A stretch of DNA of 15,730 nt from positions 1 to 15,730 of the forward strand of contig CALLXZ010000024.1 in assembly GCA_937875605.1 (NCBI GenBank). Direction: 5' to 3'. Shown here piece by piece: positions 7,994-15,730 of this stretch. Under the pieces are notes generated by a model that made no database searches, was not told the DNA's origin, and was given only the letters and a program-made list of their open reading frames with translations. The stretch's first letter is position 1; the number at the start of each line of letters is the position of its first letter. Source of the DNA: an uncultured Moheibacter sp. (GTDB taxonomy: Bacteria; Bacteroidota; Bacteroidia; Flavobacteriales; Weeksellaceae). Both the position numbers and the translations under genes were made by a program.

Positions 7994-10867
7994 TCAATTA
8001 AACTTGATAATCGAATCATACAACTTTTGCCGTATGTTTTCCCGGTATTTTCCGTTGGCCAGTTTTTTATTGTCCACACTTGGATTTACCCGGTTAGATA
8101 AAAAAACGAGAACTATTTGTTCGTCCGGATCATTCCAAACCATTGTTCCTGTAAAGCCATAATGTCCATAACCGTTATTTTTGGAATCCGAAATTTTATC
8201 AAATCCTGCTCCACGCCTATTTCCCGAATATTGGTCTTTGGTAAATTCGGCTATCGTCTGTGGGCTGAAAAAAGTTACACCTCCATAACTTCCGCCATTC
8301 AGATACATCTGCATCAATTTGGCTAAATCCTGCGCCGAAGAAAACAATCCGGCGTGCCCGGCAACACCGCCCATCATCGCAGCTCCTTCATCCTGTACAA
8401 ATCCCTGCAACAATTGATTGCGATAGGTTTTATCATTAGCAGTAGGAATAATCTGTTCCAAATCAAATTTATTTCTCGGAAGATAGGTCGTGGTTTGAAG
8501 TTGTAAGGGTTGATAAATTTTTTCCTGAACCAATGAATCCAATGATTTCTTGTACTTTTTCTCCAAATAATCCTGAAATAAATAATACCCCAAATCACTG
8601 TATTCGTATTTCTTTGCTCCTAGTGGGGCGTATAGGATATCTGTCATGATGGTATCTTTTATCGATCCGATGATATAAATATTGTCCGTGACTTTTATTC
8701 GATGTTCTTCATCTTGTTTTCTAGAATAGTAGTCGAGATACAATCGGGCGTTCTGCACATTGACCGATTCTTTGTAGAACCCGATCCAAGGCGGTAATCC
8801 GGCTTGATGCGCAAGGATTTCCCGAAGTTTCAAATTCCCTTTATCCGTTCGAGCAGCTTCCGGCAGGATAGTCGTTAGATTCTGATCCAGATTTAATTCG
8901 CCTCTGCTTACTTCCTGCATCAACAAAGGCAGTGTAGCCGTGACTTTGGTAACAGAAGCTACATCGTAAATATCTTTACTGGAAACTTTTTTTTTTCGTT
9001 CCGTGGTTTGGTAACCAAAGGATTTATCATACACCACTTTTCCGTTTTTGGCTGCTACGATTTGCAGTCCGGGCGTGGCCCCATCGTCAATCGCTTTTTG
9101 TGCCAATTCATCAATTTGTCGTATTACCTCTGCCTTCAATCCTACAGCTTCCGGAATAGCAAATCCCAATCTTTGAATCGCTTCTGTCTGGATGGATTTT
9201 CCATATTTCCATTCGGAATTCACATCAACAGGCAATTTCCCTTTGGCTCCGATGGCTCCAAAAATGATTTCCGCCGCTGCATTGTGGCTAATCTCCAAAT
9301 TCTGATAGAGAACCATCGCTGATTTCGTCTGACTCAAATCCAATCCCATCAAACCATACGGACTTCCGAAAAGCGCCAGAATCGTATTGTTATTTTCGCT
9401 TGCGGCTTTCAAAATGGCTTTGGAGGTATCTGAAATTTTATAGCTTTTATACGCTGTTTCGTTTGATTTATGCAAACCAATGATGACGTAATCATATCCT
9501 TTCAATTTCGAAACTTCTGATGCCGATTTGATTTTCACCAAATCCGTTGTCACATGAAAATTCAAATTCTGATAAAAGGTTTCATAATCAGCTTCTTCCA
9601 GCGGAACATAAGCAATTTTCACATCAGTCAATTTTTGAATCGGCAATAGATTTCCTTCGTTTTTAATTAAAGTTGCTGCATTTTCATAAATTTTTGCCGT
9701 CAATGCTTGATAAGCCGGTTTGTTTAAATTGGCAACCAAATCTTTTGAATCAATTGGTTTATAATTATTTAGTCCGACATAATATTTCGCCATCAGGATT
9801 TTCTTCACGCTTTCTGCCAATCGTTCTTCGGTTATTTCGCCTGAATTAATTTTTTCAATGATTTTCTGTTTCGCCGTTTTTACATTTTGTGAAAACAACA
9901 AAATATCATTCCCTGCTTCAAAAGCCAAAGCATCCACTTCTCCTGCCGGATAAGCTTTTGCTACGCCATCCATGTTCAGTGCATCAGTAATGATCAATCC
10001 TTTAAAATTCATTTTATTTTTCAGCAAATCGGTAATGATCTTTTTGGAAATAGAAGAAGGAATTTTTGGGTCGGGCTCCAAAGCCGGAACACTCAGATGT
10101 GCGACCATGATGGCAGAAACTCCTGCATCAATCAGTTTTTGGAAAGGCGCTAATTCGACCGAATTTAATCTTTGCAAATTATGATCGACAACCGGTAGTG
10201 TATGATGCGAATCGGTACTCGTGTCGCCATGTCCCGGAAAATGTTTAGCGGAAGCCAAAACTCCTTTTTCTTTCATTCCCAGCATATAGGCAATTCCTTT
10301 ATCTGCGACATTTTGAACATCTGATCCAAATGATCGGTTTCCAATGATCGGATTTTGAGGATTGGTATTTACATCTACAACCGGAGCAAAATTAAAATGT
10401 ACGCCCATGGTTTTGGATTGTTCGCCGATCGCATTTCCCATATTTTTTACGATCTGATTATCCGCCACCGCACCAACGGTCATCGCCCACGGGAAACGAT
10501 TTACTTCTTTGAGACGCATGGCAAGTCCCCATTCGGCATCCATTCCTATTAATAGGGGAATTTTGGAAACTTTGTTATAACGATTGGTCAGCTCAGCTTG
10601 TTTCACGGCGAGATCCTGCATGAAAATCAATCCGCCGATGGCTTCTGTTTTGACTAAATTTTCAATTTCCGTTTCATGTGCTGCATCTTTGTTGGAATAA
10701 GCCGCCACGATGAACAATTGCCCTACTTTTTCTTCCAGTGTCATGGCGTTGTATTTATCGTTGACCCATTTCATCTGCAAAGAATCAACATATAAAGGCG
10801 AATTCTGCTGTGCAGAAATCGATTGAAAGAAAAATAAAACGGAAATAACAGCAAAAAACTTCTTCAT
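7994..10867 (-). CDS. GH3 beta-N-acetylglucosaminidase (NagZ-like) fused to a serine hydrolase (AmiE/beta-lactamase family)
   Basis: A 957-residue secreted protein in three parts. After a signal peptide (1-20, SISAQ) comes a GH3 N-terminal barrel (about 35-365) with the NagZ motif KHFPGHGDTSTDSHHTLP (208-225), holding the His221 acid/base loop, and the nucleophile Asp295 in ITDALNM. A GH3 C-terminal domain follows (about 390-560). Residues about 575-950 are a beta-lactamase-like serine hydrolase with SVTK (Ser638, Lys641), YSD (756-758, in place of YSN) and HYGFTG (902-907). NagZ enzymes remove GlcNAc from muropeptides. In Bacillus, NagZ and the beta-lactamase-fold AmiE (MurNAc-L-Ala amidase) are separate proteins from adjacent genes acting in sequence on peptidoglycan fragments. 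The fusion here suggests the same two steps in one periplasmic or surface protein. The amidase specificity is inferred. Confidence 0.88.
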   Translation of the reverse strand: MKKFFAVISVLFFFQSISAQQNSPLYVDSLQMKWVNDKYNAMTLEEKVGQLFIVAAYSNKDAAHETEIENLVKTEAIGGLIFMQDLAVKQAELTNRYNKVSKIPLLIGMDAEWGLAMRLKEVNRFPWAMTVGAVADNQIVKNMGNAIGEQSKTMGVHFNFAPVVDVNTNPQNPIIGNRSFGSDVQNVADKGIAYMLGMKEKGVLASAKHFPGHGDTSTDSHHTLPVVDHNLQRLNSVELAPFQKLIDAGVSAIMVAHLSVPALEPDPKIPSSISKKIITDLLKNKMNFKGLIITDALNMDGVAKAYPAGEVDALAFEAGNDILLFSQNVKTAKQKIIEKINSGEITEERLAESVKKILMAKYYVGLNNYKPIDSKDLVANLNKPAYQALTAKIYENAATLIKNEGNLLPIQKLTDVKIAYVPLEEADYETFYQNLNFHVTTDLVKIKSASEVSKLKGYDYVIIGLHKSNETAYKSYKISDTSKAILKAASENNNTILALFGSPYGLMGLDLSQTKSAMVLYQNLEISHNAAAEIIFGAIGAKGKLPVDVNSEWKYGKSIQTEAIQRLGFAIPEAVGLKAEVIRQIDELAQKAIDDGATPGLQIVAAKNGKVVYDKSFGYQTTERKKKVSSKDIYDVASVTKVTATLPLLMQEVSRGELNLDQNLTTILPEAARTDKGNLKLREILAHQAGLPPWIGFYKESVNVQNARLYLDYYSRKQDEEHRIKVTDNIYIIGSIKDTIMTDILYAPLGAKKYEYSDLGYYLFQDYLEKKYKKSLDSLVQEKIYQPLQLQTTTYLPRNKFDLEQIIPTANDKTYRNQLLQGFVQDEGAAMMGGVAGHAGLFSSAQDLAKLMQMYLNGGSYGGVTFFSPQTIAEFTKDQYSGNRRGAGFDKISDSKNNGYGHYGFTGTMVWNDPDEQIVLVFLSNRVNPSVDNKKLANGKYRENIRQKLYDSIIKFN

Positions 10868-11023
10868 TTATTTCAAATTTAGTTCGGATTTTATCAAAAT
10901 TCTTTCCAAAAAAAGGGAATTTATTTAAGGATTCAAAAACTATTTCTATTTATAAATCATATTTCGAATTTTTAAGATGAAGTGAAACAAAATCAACTTG
11001 TGAAAATTCTTTAAATTTGTGAA
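10868..11023. other. Divergent intergenic region with mirrored TAAATTTG boxes
   Basis: A 156-bp AT-rich gap between the GH3 fusion (-) and the kinase (+). Exact TAAATTTG -7 boxes face outward on each side: 10874-10881 on minus, 6 bp before its ATG, and 11012-11019 on plus, 4 bp before its ATG. No good -33 partner is seen, and the closeness to the start codons would leave almost no leader, so their role is uncertain. No small gene or RNA structure is evident. Confidence 0.4.
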
Positions 11024-11794
11024 ATGGGAAACAGTCCGGAATCTTTCAACATTCTTCATTTCATCGGAACCGCTTTGATTCTGATTTTGATGATTGCTGT
11101 TGTTTATCTTTCATACAAACTTTTAAATTCTCAAAAACATAAAGACAAAACTGAATCTAAGTTTAAACAATATGAAAACAGGATCAATCTTCTTCAACTC
11201 GAAAATTTAGAATCAAGGCTAAATCCGCATTTGTTTAAAAATATTTTAAATTCTATTCAATCCCATGCTTACCAAACCTATTTTGCGCTGGACAAACTTG
11301 CCAATGTATTGGATTACATATTGTATGAAAGCCGAAAGAAGATGGTAACACCTCGTGAAGAAATCGAATTTGCATTTAATTTAATTGAAATCAACCGAAT
11401 TAAAATTAGCCCTTTGTTTGAATTAAATGTGAAGACAAAAATAAATGATGACGAACCGATGCTTAATCAGAAAATAATGGCCCCTTTAACCACCATTGAT
11501 TTAATCGAAAATGCATTTAAACATGCTGATTTGCAAAGCCCTGATGCTTTTATTTCCATCATATTTGAATTTAAAAACAACCAATTTTTACTGACTGTTT
11601 CCAACAAAATTTCGTCGCGACCTTCAATGGACAAAGAACACAGCGGCATAGGTCAAGAATCATTTGATCAGCGCTTGAATATCATTTATGGAAATAATTA
11701 TAAATTAGAACGATTTACCGAAAACGATATTTACATAGCACAACTAAAAATTAATTTACTTGAACACAAAGCTAAAATGCTTGCTGCTGGATGA
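11024..11794 (+). CDS. LytS/YehU-type sensor histidine kinase
   Basis: A 256-residue membrane kinase of the His_kinase (PF06580) family. One N-terminal membrane helix (about 11-31, LHFIGTALILILMIAVVYLSY) is followed by a short coiled linker, then the phospho-acceptor region LNPHLFKNILNSI with His69. The ATP-binding part has the N box DLIENAFKHA (Asn163) and a degenerate G box SGIGQESFDQRL (207-218). There is no periplasmic sensor domain, so any signal must come from the membrane helix, the cytoplasm or a partner. It should pass phosphate to the LytTR regulator encoded next, whose reading frame overlaps its last 35 bp. The last residues (LEHKAKMLAAG) lie inside that overlap and look like read-through and not conserved fold. 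Confidence 0.88.
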   Translation: MGNSPESFNILHFIGTALILILMIAVVYLSYKLLNSQKHKDKTESKFKQYENRINLLQLENLESRLNPHLFKNILNSIQSHAYQTYFALDKLANVLDYILYESRKKMVTPREEIEFAFNLIEINRIKISPLFELNVKTKINDDEPMLNQKIMAPLTTIDLIENAFKHADLQSPDAFISIIFEFKNNQFLLTVSNKISSRPSMDKEHSGIGQESFDQRLNIIYGNNYKLERFTENDIYIAQLKINLLEHKAKMLAAG

Positions 11795-12476
11795 TGAAAT
11801 TCCTGGTTTGACGTATTTAAAAATGCTTTGTCAGCAAATCCCAAATCTGGAAGTAGTCAAAGCCTTTAATAACCCTCAAATCTTTCTGGAAGAATCTTCC
11901 TATATTGAATTTGATTTCTGTATCATCGACATCGAAATGCCGTTGATGAACGGTTTGCAGGTTGCAAATTTACTCAATGGAAAACCCGTTATTTTTTCTA
12001 CTGCATATAAAAACTATGCGGTGGAAGCATTTGATTTGAACGCTATCGATTACATCGTGAAACCGATACGCAAAGAACGTTTGCAACAAGCTGTAGACAA
12101 AGCTTTTGCACTTCTTCATTCTACAAAAGAAGTCAAAGAATTTATACAGATTAATTCAGATAAAGGAAAATCAATTTTGTTTTTTGAACAATTGGTTTAC
12201 ATTAAAACCTCGGATGTGGATAGTCGCGATAAAATCGTACAACTATCTGATAGATCAACTATTACGATAAAAAATAAAAGTTTTAATGCACTTCTTTCCG
12301 AACTTCCCAAAAAGAAATTTGTACGGATTAACAAAAAGGAAATAATTTCGCTCAAAGCGGTGCAATTCTTTTCCTTTGATGAAATTACGACAAATATTCC
12401 TTCCGCAAATGGGAATTTAAAGCTGAATCTAAGTGATAGTTACCGTAAAGATTTTATTGAAAAAATAAAGCTTTGA
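11760..12476 (+). CDS. LytTR family response regulator
   Basis: A 238-residue two-domain regulator. The receiver domain (5-118) has the acidic pair Asp11/Asp12 in LLLDDE, the phospho-acceptor Asp57 in IIDIEMP, the switch Thr81 in FSTAY and Lys101 in YIVKPIR. The LytTR DNA-binding domain (about 133-238) has the usual FVRINKKEIISL segment. The start is taken as TTG at 11760. The frame has a stop at 11745-11747, and the first in-frame ATG would fall after the acidic pair, so a non-ATG start is required (ATT at 11754 is the other option). Translation overlaps the kinase by 35 bp, implying coupling. LytTR regulators bind paired direct repeats upstream of their targets; none is obvious nearby. Confidence 0.88.
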   Translation: MNTKLKCLLLDDEIPGLTYLKMLCQQIPNLEVVKAFNNPQIFLEESSYIEFDFCIIDIEMPLMNGLQVANLLNGKPVIFSTAYKNYAVEAFDLNAIDYIVKPIRKERLQQAVDKAFALLHSTKEVKEFIQINSDKGKSILFFEQLVYIKTSDVDSRDKIVQLSDRSTITIKNKSFNALLSELPKKKFVRINKKEIISLKAVQFFSFDEITTNIPSANGNLKLNLSDSYRKDFIEKIKL

Positions 12477-12584
12477 TTTCGCTACAAATTTACTCTTTCT
12501 TATTACAATTCCTTTCATAGAATTTACATGAAAACTCAATAACACAAAAAGTCAGTTTAATTTTGACTAAATTTAAGATGAAAA

Positions 12585-13328
12585 ATGGTTGGGGATATGG
12601 GGAAAGATTTAACGAAATTTAGTCTTTTAAGTAATCGAATCCACGAAATATTTTTTGGAAAATTTTTCTCTAAATCTAAAAAAATCACTCATCCCTCTTT
12701 ATCTGTTCCTAATTTCATCCAAAGATGTGAGGGAATACCATTAGCAGGAACCAATGTAAAATCAATCTTATTTTCAACAGACATGGCAATGGTCGAAAAC
12801 AGTAATGCTGACGCAGTACTTGCTGTTTATCCTTTCAGCCCCTCTATTGCAATCATGAAGTCTCTGATCGATTTCTCTCAGAAACCGGTAATTTGTGGTA
12901 TTGGAGGAGGTATAACAAAAGGCAAAGCTGCTATAGAAATGGCAAAAAAAGCAGAAGGTTTGGGAGCTTGTGCCGTAATTGTAAACCAACCATTTCCACC
13001 ACAGGATATAAAAAAAATAAAGGCAAATATTCAGATTCCGGTTATTTCCAGCGTTTCTCATTCAAATTTTGATTTTGTGGCACGCGTAAATGCCGGAATC
13101 GACTATTTTCACATTACAGCCGGAATTCATTCTCAAAAAATAGTAGAGGATTTAAGGTACAAAATACCCGGATTTCCCGCCATAGCGACTGGCGGAAGCC
13201 AATTAATTGAAATACAGAAAACCATAGAAGCAGGCGCCAAAGCCATCGTGCTGACTCCTCCATCCAGCAAAGAACTTTTCAAATCCATAATGGATACATA
13301 CAGAAAGGGAATCAATCATTTGAAATAA
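12585..13328 (+). CDS. Uncharacterised TIM-barrel-like protein
   Basis: A 247-residue soluble protein without signal peptide or membrane helix. Residues about 40-245 alternate strands and helices in the way of a phosphate-binding (beta/alpha)8 barrel: SILFSTDMAMVENSNADAVL, then PVICGIGGGITKGKAA (101-116), CAVIVNQPF, IPVISSVSH, FHITAG (175-180), PAIATGGSQ (198-206) and AIVLTPPSSKELF (220-232). The GGGIT and ATGG loops resemble the phosphate-gripping loops of ThiG-, NanE- and HisA-type barrels, but it matches none of these I recognise. I recall related Firmicutes proteins labelled only 'hydrolase'. It lies 6 bp upstream of the antiporter and is surely co-transcribed. The ATG at 12585 is used; ATG 12597 is possible. 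The first 30 residues look poorly conserved. Confidence 0.6.
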   Translation: MVGDMGKDLTKFSLLSNRIHEIFFGKFFSKSKKITHPSLSVPNFIQRCEGIPLAGTNVKSILFSTDMAMVENSNADAVLAVYPFSPSIAIMKSLIDFSQKPVICGIGGGITKGKAAIEMAKKAEGLGACAVIVNQPFPPQDIKKIKANIQIPVISSVSHSNFDFVARVNAGIDYFHITAGIHSQKIVEDLRYKIPGFPAIATGGSQLIEIQKTIEAGAKAIVLTPPSSKELFKSIMDTYRKGINHLK

Positions 13329-13334
13329 CTAAAC

Positions 13335-15617
13335 ATGAAAAAATATAAAAATCTCATTTTTTACATTACCACCATTGGGGGTTTATCCGGAATTATTTAT
13401 TGGCTGCTCTTACGTGGATCTGAGCTTGAAAAAGGAAGAGGGGTTGTCACCCCTATCACGGAAGAAAACCAATGGCAACAATTTTTACAATCTTTTTCGG
13501 AAAATTTAGGACATCCTTTGGCTCTTCTTCTCGCACAAATCTTAACCATCATTTTTGTGGCAAGAATTTTTGGCTGGATTTGCTCTAAAATAGGTCAGCC
13601 AACCGTAATTGGAGAAATGATTGCCGGAATTGTGCTGGGGCCTTCACTTGTAGGGATGTATTTTCCTGAATTTTCAGCCATGCTTTTCCCAAAAGAATCT
13701 CTCGGTAACCTTCAATTTATCAGCCAGATAGGTTTGATTCTTTTTATGTATATAGTCGGAATGGAACTTGATCTGAAAGTGCTTCGTAACAAAGCACATG
13801 ATGCAGTTGTAATCAGCCATGCGAGTATTATTTTTCCTTTTTTCCTCGGCTCCATATTGGCCTATTTCATTTACGCACAATTTGCTCCGGAAGGAACTCA
13901 ATTTACCGCCTTTGCATTGTTCATCGGAATTGCTATGAGTATAACCGCGTTTCCGGTTCTTGCGAGAATCGTACAGGAAAGAGGCATCCATAAATCGCGT
14001 CTGGGAACGATAGTCATTACATGTGCCGCAGCAGACGATATCACGGCTTGGTGTATTTTGGCTGCTGTAATTGCTATTACAAAAGCGGGTTCATTTGGAA
14101 GTTCTGTATTTGTCATCATTTTAGCTGTTTTATATGTTCTGATGATGATTAAATTGGTCAAACCTTTTCTGAAAAGAGTGGCAGATTCTCACGGAGGAAC
14201 TTCTCATTTAAGCAAACCCATCATCGCCATATTTTTCTTAACACTTGTTATTTCCTCTTATCTTACTGAAATAATAGGTATTCATGCTTTATTTGGAGCT
14301 TTTATGGCGGGTGCAATTATGCCTGAAAATGTAAAATTCCGTAACATTTTTATTGAAAAAGTAGAAGATGTAGCATTGGTGCTTTTCCTTCCGTTATTTT
14401 TTGTTTTCACCGGATTACGGACTCAGATAGGATTGCTGGACGATCCTTATTTGTGGAAAATGACCGGTGTTATAATCCTGGTCGCTATCGTAGGAAAGTT
14501 CTTAGGAAGCGCACTTGCTGCAAAATTTGTAGGGCAAAACTGGAAAGACAGCCTTTCGATTGGAGCGTTGATGAACACAAGAGGTTTGATGGAGTTGGTT
14601 GTGTTAAACATCGGTTATGATTTGGGAGTTTTGGGTCCCGAAATATTTGCTATGATGGTCATTATGGCACTTGTTACCACTTTTATGACCGGGCCTGCTT
14701 TGGATATTATCAATTGGGCATTTAAAGGAAAAAAACAAGAGGAAGAAGTTTCTCAAGAATTGAATGAATTAAGTAAGTTTAAAATTCTGTTTTGGTTTAA
14801 CACTTCCGATTCCGGGAAAGCACTTGTGAGATTAGCTAATTCATTTACAAAAAAATTAAACGGAAATGCCGTTTTGACTGCTTTGCATATTCCTCCGGCT
14901 GATTCTCTCCATAATTATGATATAAATGATTATGAAAAAAACACCTTTCAGCCAATTGTCCACGAAGCACAAAACATTAATCAAAACGTAACTACGCTTT
15001 TTAAAGTTTCCAATGAAGTTGAAAGTGAAATCACGACGGTTGCCAACAGAGGAAATTATGACTTATTATTAATCGAATTAGGCAAATCCATTTATGAAGG
15101 CACTTTACTGGGAAGGGTTTTAGGGTTTACAACGCGAATCATCAACCCCGAAAAGCTTTTGAATACGGTAACCGGGAAAGACAGTCTGTTTGATACATCC
15201 ATATTTGACGAACGAACTAAAATCATCCTTTCCAAGTCCAACGTAACCGTCGGAATATTTATAAACAAAGGATTTACGCAACCTGACAAAGTTTTCATTC
15301 CTATTTTTTCTGAAAACGATTTAAAACTAATCTCGTATGCACAAAAGCTGATTCACAACTCAGAATCCCAAGTAACCATTTTGGATGCAGTTGGATTGAT
15401 AAAATCCTCTTCTGCAATCAAAGAGCGAATCCGAGCCATTGAACAAACCGCTCCCAATCACATTGCTTTACAAAGTGAAAGAATGGTGGAAAAAGAATTT
15501 TTAAAACAACAAAACATCATGATTGTAAGTTTTGAAAGTTGGAAAAAATTGGTCGAATCAAAAAGCATTTGGTTATCCGATATTCCTTCTACACTCATTA
15601 TTGAAAATAAAGAGTAG
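13335..15617 (+). CDS. CPA2-type cation:proton antiporter with cytoplasmic USP-like tail
   Basis: A 760-residue integral membrane protein. A lone N-terminal helix (7-27) and a short loop precede a Na/H-exchanger domain (about 62-460) with roughly 12 membrane helices. Visible hallmarks are GQPTVIGEMIAGIVLGPS (87-104), SITAFPVLARI (202-212), the ion-binding Asp234/Asp235 in AADDITAW, Lys388 in IVGKFLGS and MNTRGLMELVVL (413-424, with Arg416), as in the bacterial and plant CHX-like CPA2 group. It should exchange K+ or Na+ for H+ across the inner membrane. The tail (about 480-758) seems to be two universal-stress-protein-like halves: 482-605, with a degenerate nucleotide loop LGKSIYEGTLLGRVLG, and 650-757. 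It pairs with the TIM-barrel gene upstream and ends 11 bp from a convergent gene. Confidence 0.9.
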   Translation: MKKYKNLIFYITTIGGLSGIIYWLLLRGSELEKGRGVVTPITEENQWQQFLQSFSENLGHPLALLLAQILTIIFVARIFGWICSKIGQPTVIGEMIAGIVLGPSLVGMYFPEFSAMLFPKESLGNLQFISQIGLILFMYIVGMELDLKVLRNKAHDAVVISHASIIFPFFLGSILAYFIYAQFAPEGTQFTAFALFIGIAMSITAFPVLARIVQERGIHKSRLGTIVITCAAADDITAWCILAAVIAITKAGSFGSSVFVIILAVLYVLMMIKLVKPFLKRVADSHGGTSHLSKPIIAIFFLTLVISSYLTEIIGIHALFGAFMAGAIMPENVKFRNIFIEKVEDVALVLFLPLFFVFTGLRTQIGLLDDPYLWKMTGVIILVAIVGKFLGSALAAKFVGQNWKDSLSIGALMNTRGLMELVVLNIGYDLGVLGPEIFAMMVIMALVTTFMTGPALDIINWAFKGKKQEEEVSQELNELSKFKILFWFNTSDSGKALVRLANSFTKKLNGNAVLTALHIPPADSLHNYDINDYEKNTFQPIVHEAQNINQNVTTLFKVSNEVESEITTVANRGNYDLLLIELGKSIYEGTLLGRVLGFTTRIINPEKLLNTVTGKDSLFDTSIFDERTKIILSKSNVTVGIFINKGFTQPDKVFIPIFSENDLKLISYAQKLIHNSESQVTILDAVGLIKSSSAIKERIRAIEQTAPNHIALQSERMVEKEFLKQQNIMIVSFESWKKLVESKSIWLSDIPSTLIIENKE

Positions 15618-15619
15618 AA

Positions 15620-15636
15620 ATTTATAAGTTATAAAT
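15620..15636. repeat. Perfect palindrome at a convergent junction
   Basis: ATTTATAA-G-TTATAAAT, 8-base arms about one base, spanning the 11-bp gap between two convergent genes and the stop codon of the minus-strand one. Entirely A/T in the arms, with no T run, so a poor terminator. Confidence 0.6.
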
Positions 15637-15730
15637 CTAATTCTTTCACCCCTTCCGTTGCGGTTTTACGGATGACTTTGATGTTTGGATTGGAAGGAAT
15701 TGAAACAGAATTCGGATCCATCACATAAAT
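15629..15730 (-). CDS. 3' end of an unidentified protein (partial)
   Basis: From the window edge an open minus-strand frame encodes 33 residues, including YVMDPNSVSIPSNPNIKV and ending TATEGVKELDL before TAA at 15629-15631. Codon use and the sensible amino acid mix suggest a real gene whose start lies beyond the window. The fragment is too short for me to name a family. Confidence 0.6.
   Translation of the reverse strand: MYVMDPNSVSIPSNPNIKVIRKTATEGVKELDL

Noticed and set aside
7994..9150. Beta-lactamase conferring resistance
   Set aside because: The serine hydrolase domain is fused to a NagZ-type GH3 enzyme and has YSD instead of YSN; peptidoglycan turnover is a better reading.
12550..12568. 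AGTCA/TGACT inverted repeat before the TIM-barrel gene
   Set aside because: Only five bases per arm in AT-rich DNA and no T run; likely chance.
12564..12569. TTGACT as a sigma-70 -35 box before the TIM-barrel gene
   Set aside because: Bacteroidota use a different primary promoter pattern, and there is no TATAAT at 17 bp.

Overview
This window comes from an AT-rich member of the Bacteroidota, most likely Flavobacteriia (Flavobacteriales; Weeksellaceae or Flavobacteriaceae type). Four things support this: a type IX secretion (T9SS) type A C-terminal sorting domain in the first gene; TAnnTTTG-like -7 promoter boxes with no clear Shine-Dalgarno sequences; bacillithiol-type BshA; and the mix of S9 peptidase, WG-repeat, GH3-serine hydrolase and LytS/LytTR genes usual in this group. 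Species cannot be named from the sequence alone.

Layout. Positions 1-870 (+) hold the 3' part of a secreted repeat protein made of 73-residue divergent InlB B-type repeats ending in a T9SS sorting domain. A one-base deletion near 516/517 separates the repeats from the sorting domain. After a hairpin terminator and a TAnnTTTG promoter comes a two-gene toxin-antitoxin-like module (966-1640, +): a DUF6364-like ribbon-helix-helix protein and a PIN-domain protein. A G.U-rich terminator that only folds well on the minus strand marks the convergent junction.

Positions 1713-10867 are a run of five minus-strand genes. In transcription order from the right they are: a three-domain GH3/NagZ-serine hydrolase fusion likely acting in peptidoglycan turnover; a LOG-family nucleotide phosphoribohydrolase; a secreted WG-repeat protein; BshA, the first step of bacillithiol synthesis; and a secreted S9 prolyl-oligopeptidase-family peptidase with an extra C-terminal domain of about 220 residues. 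The 23-bp gap suggests bshA and the peptidase are co-transcribed; the others have gaps of 72-83 bp with possible promoters.

From 11024 the genes are on the plus strand: a LytS-type histidine kinase and a LytTR response regulator that overlap by 35 bp (the regulator uses a TTG start), then after 108 bp an unrecognised TIM-barrel-like protein 6 bp upstream of a CPA2-type cation:proton antiporter with a long cytoplasmic tail. The last 102 bases are the 3' end of an unidentified minus-strand gene.

Most of this is ordinary chromosomal housekeeping. The points most worth a second look are the frameshifted T9SS repeat protein, the NagZ-AmiE-like fusion, the C-terminal extension of the S9 peptidase, and the uncharacterised TIM-barrel gene tightly paired with an antiporter. 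I see no CRISPR array, insertion sequence, tRNA or rRNA, and no intergenic stretch longer than 300 bases.
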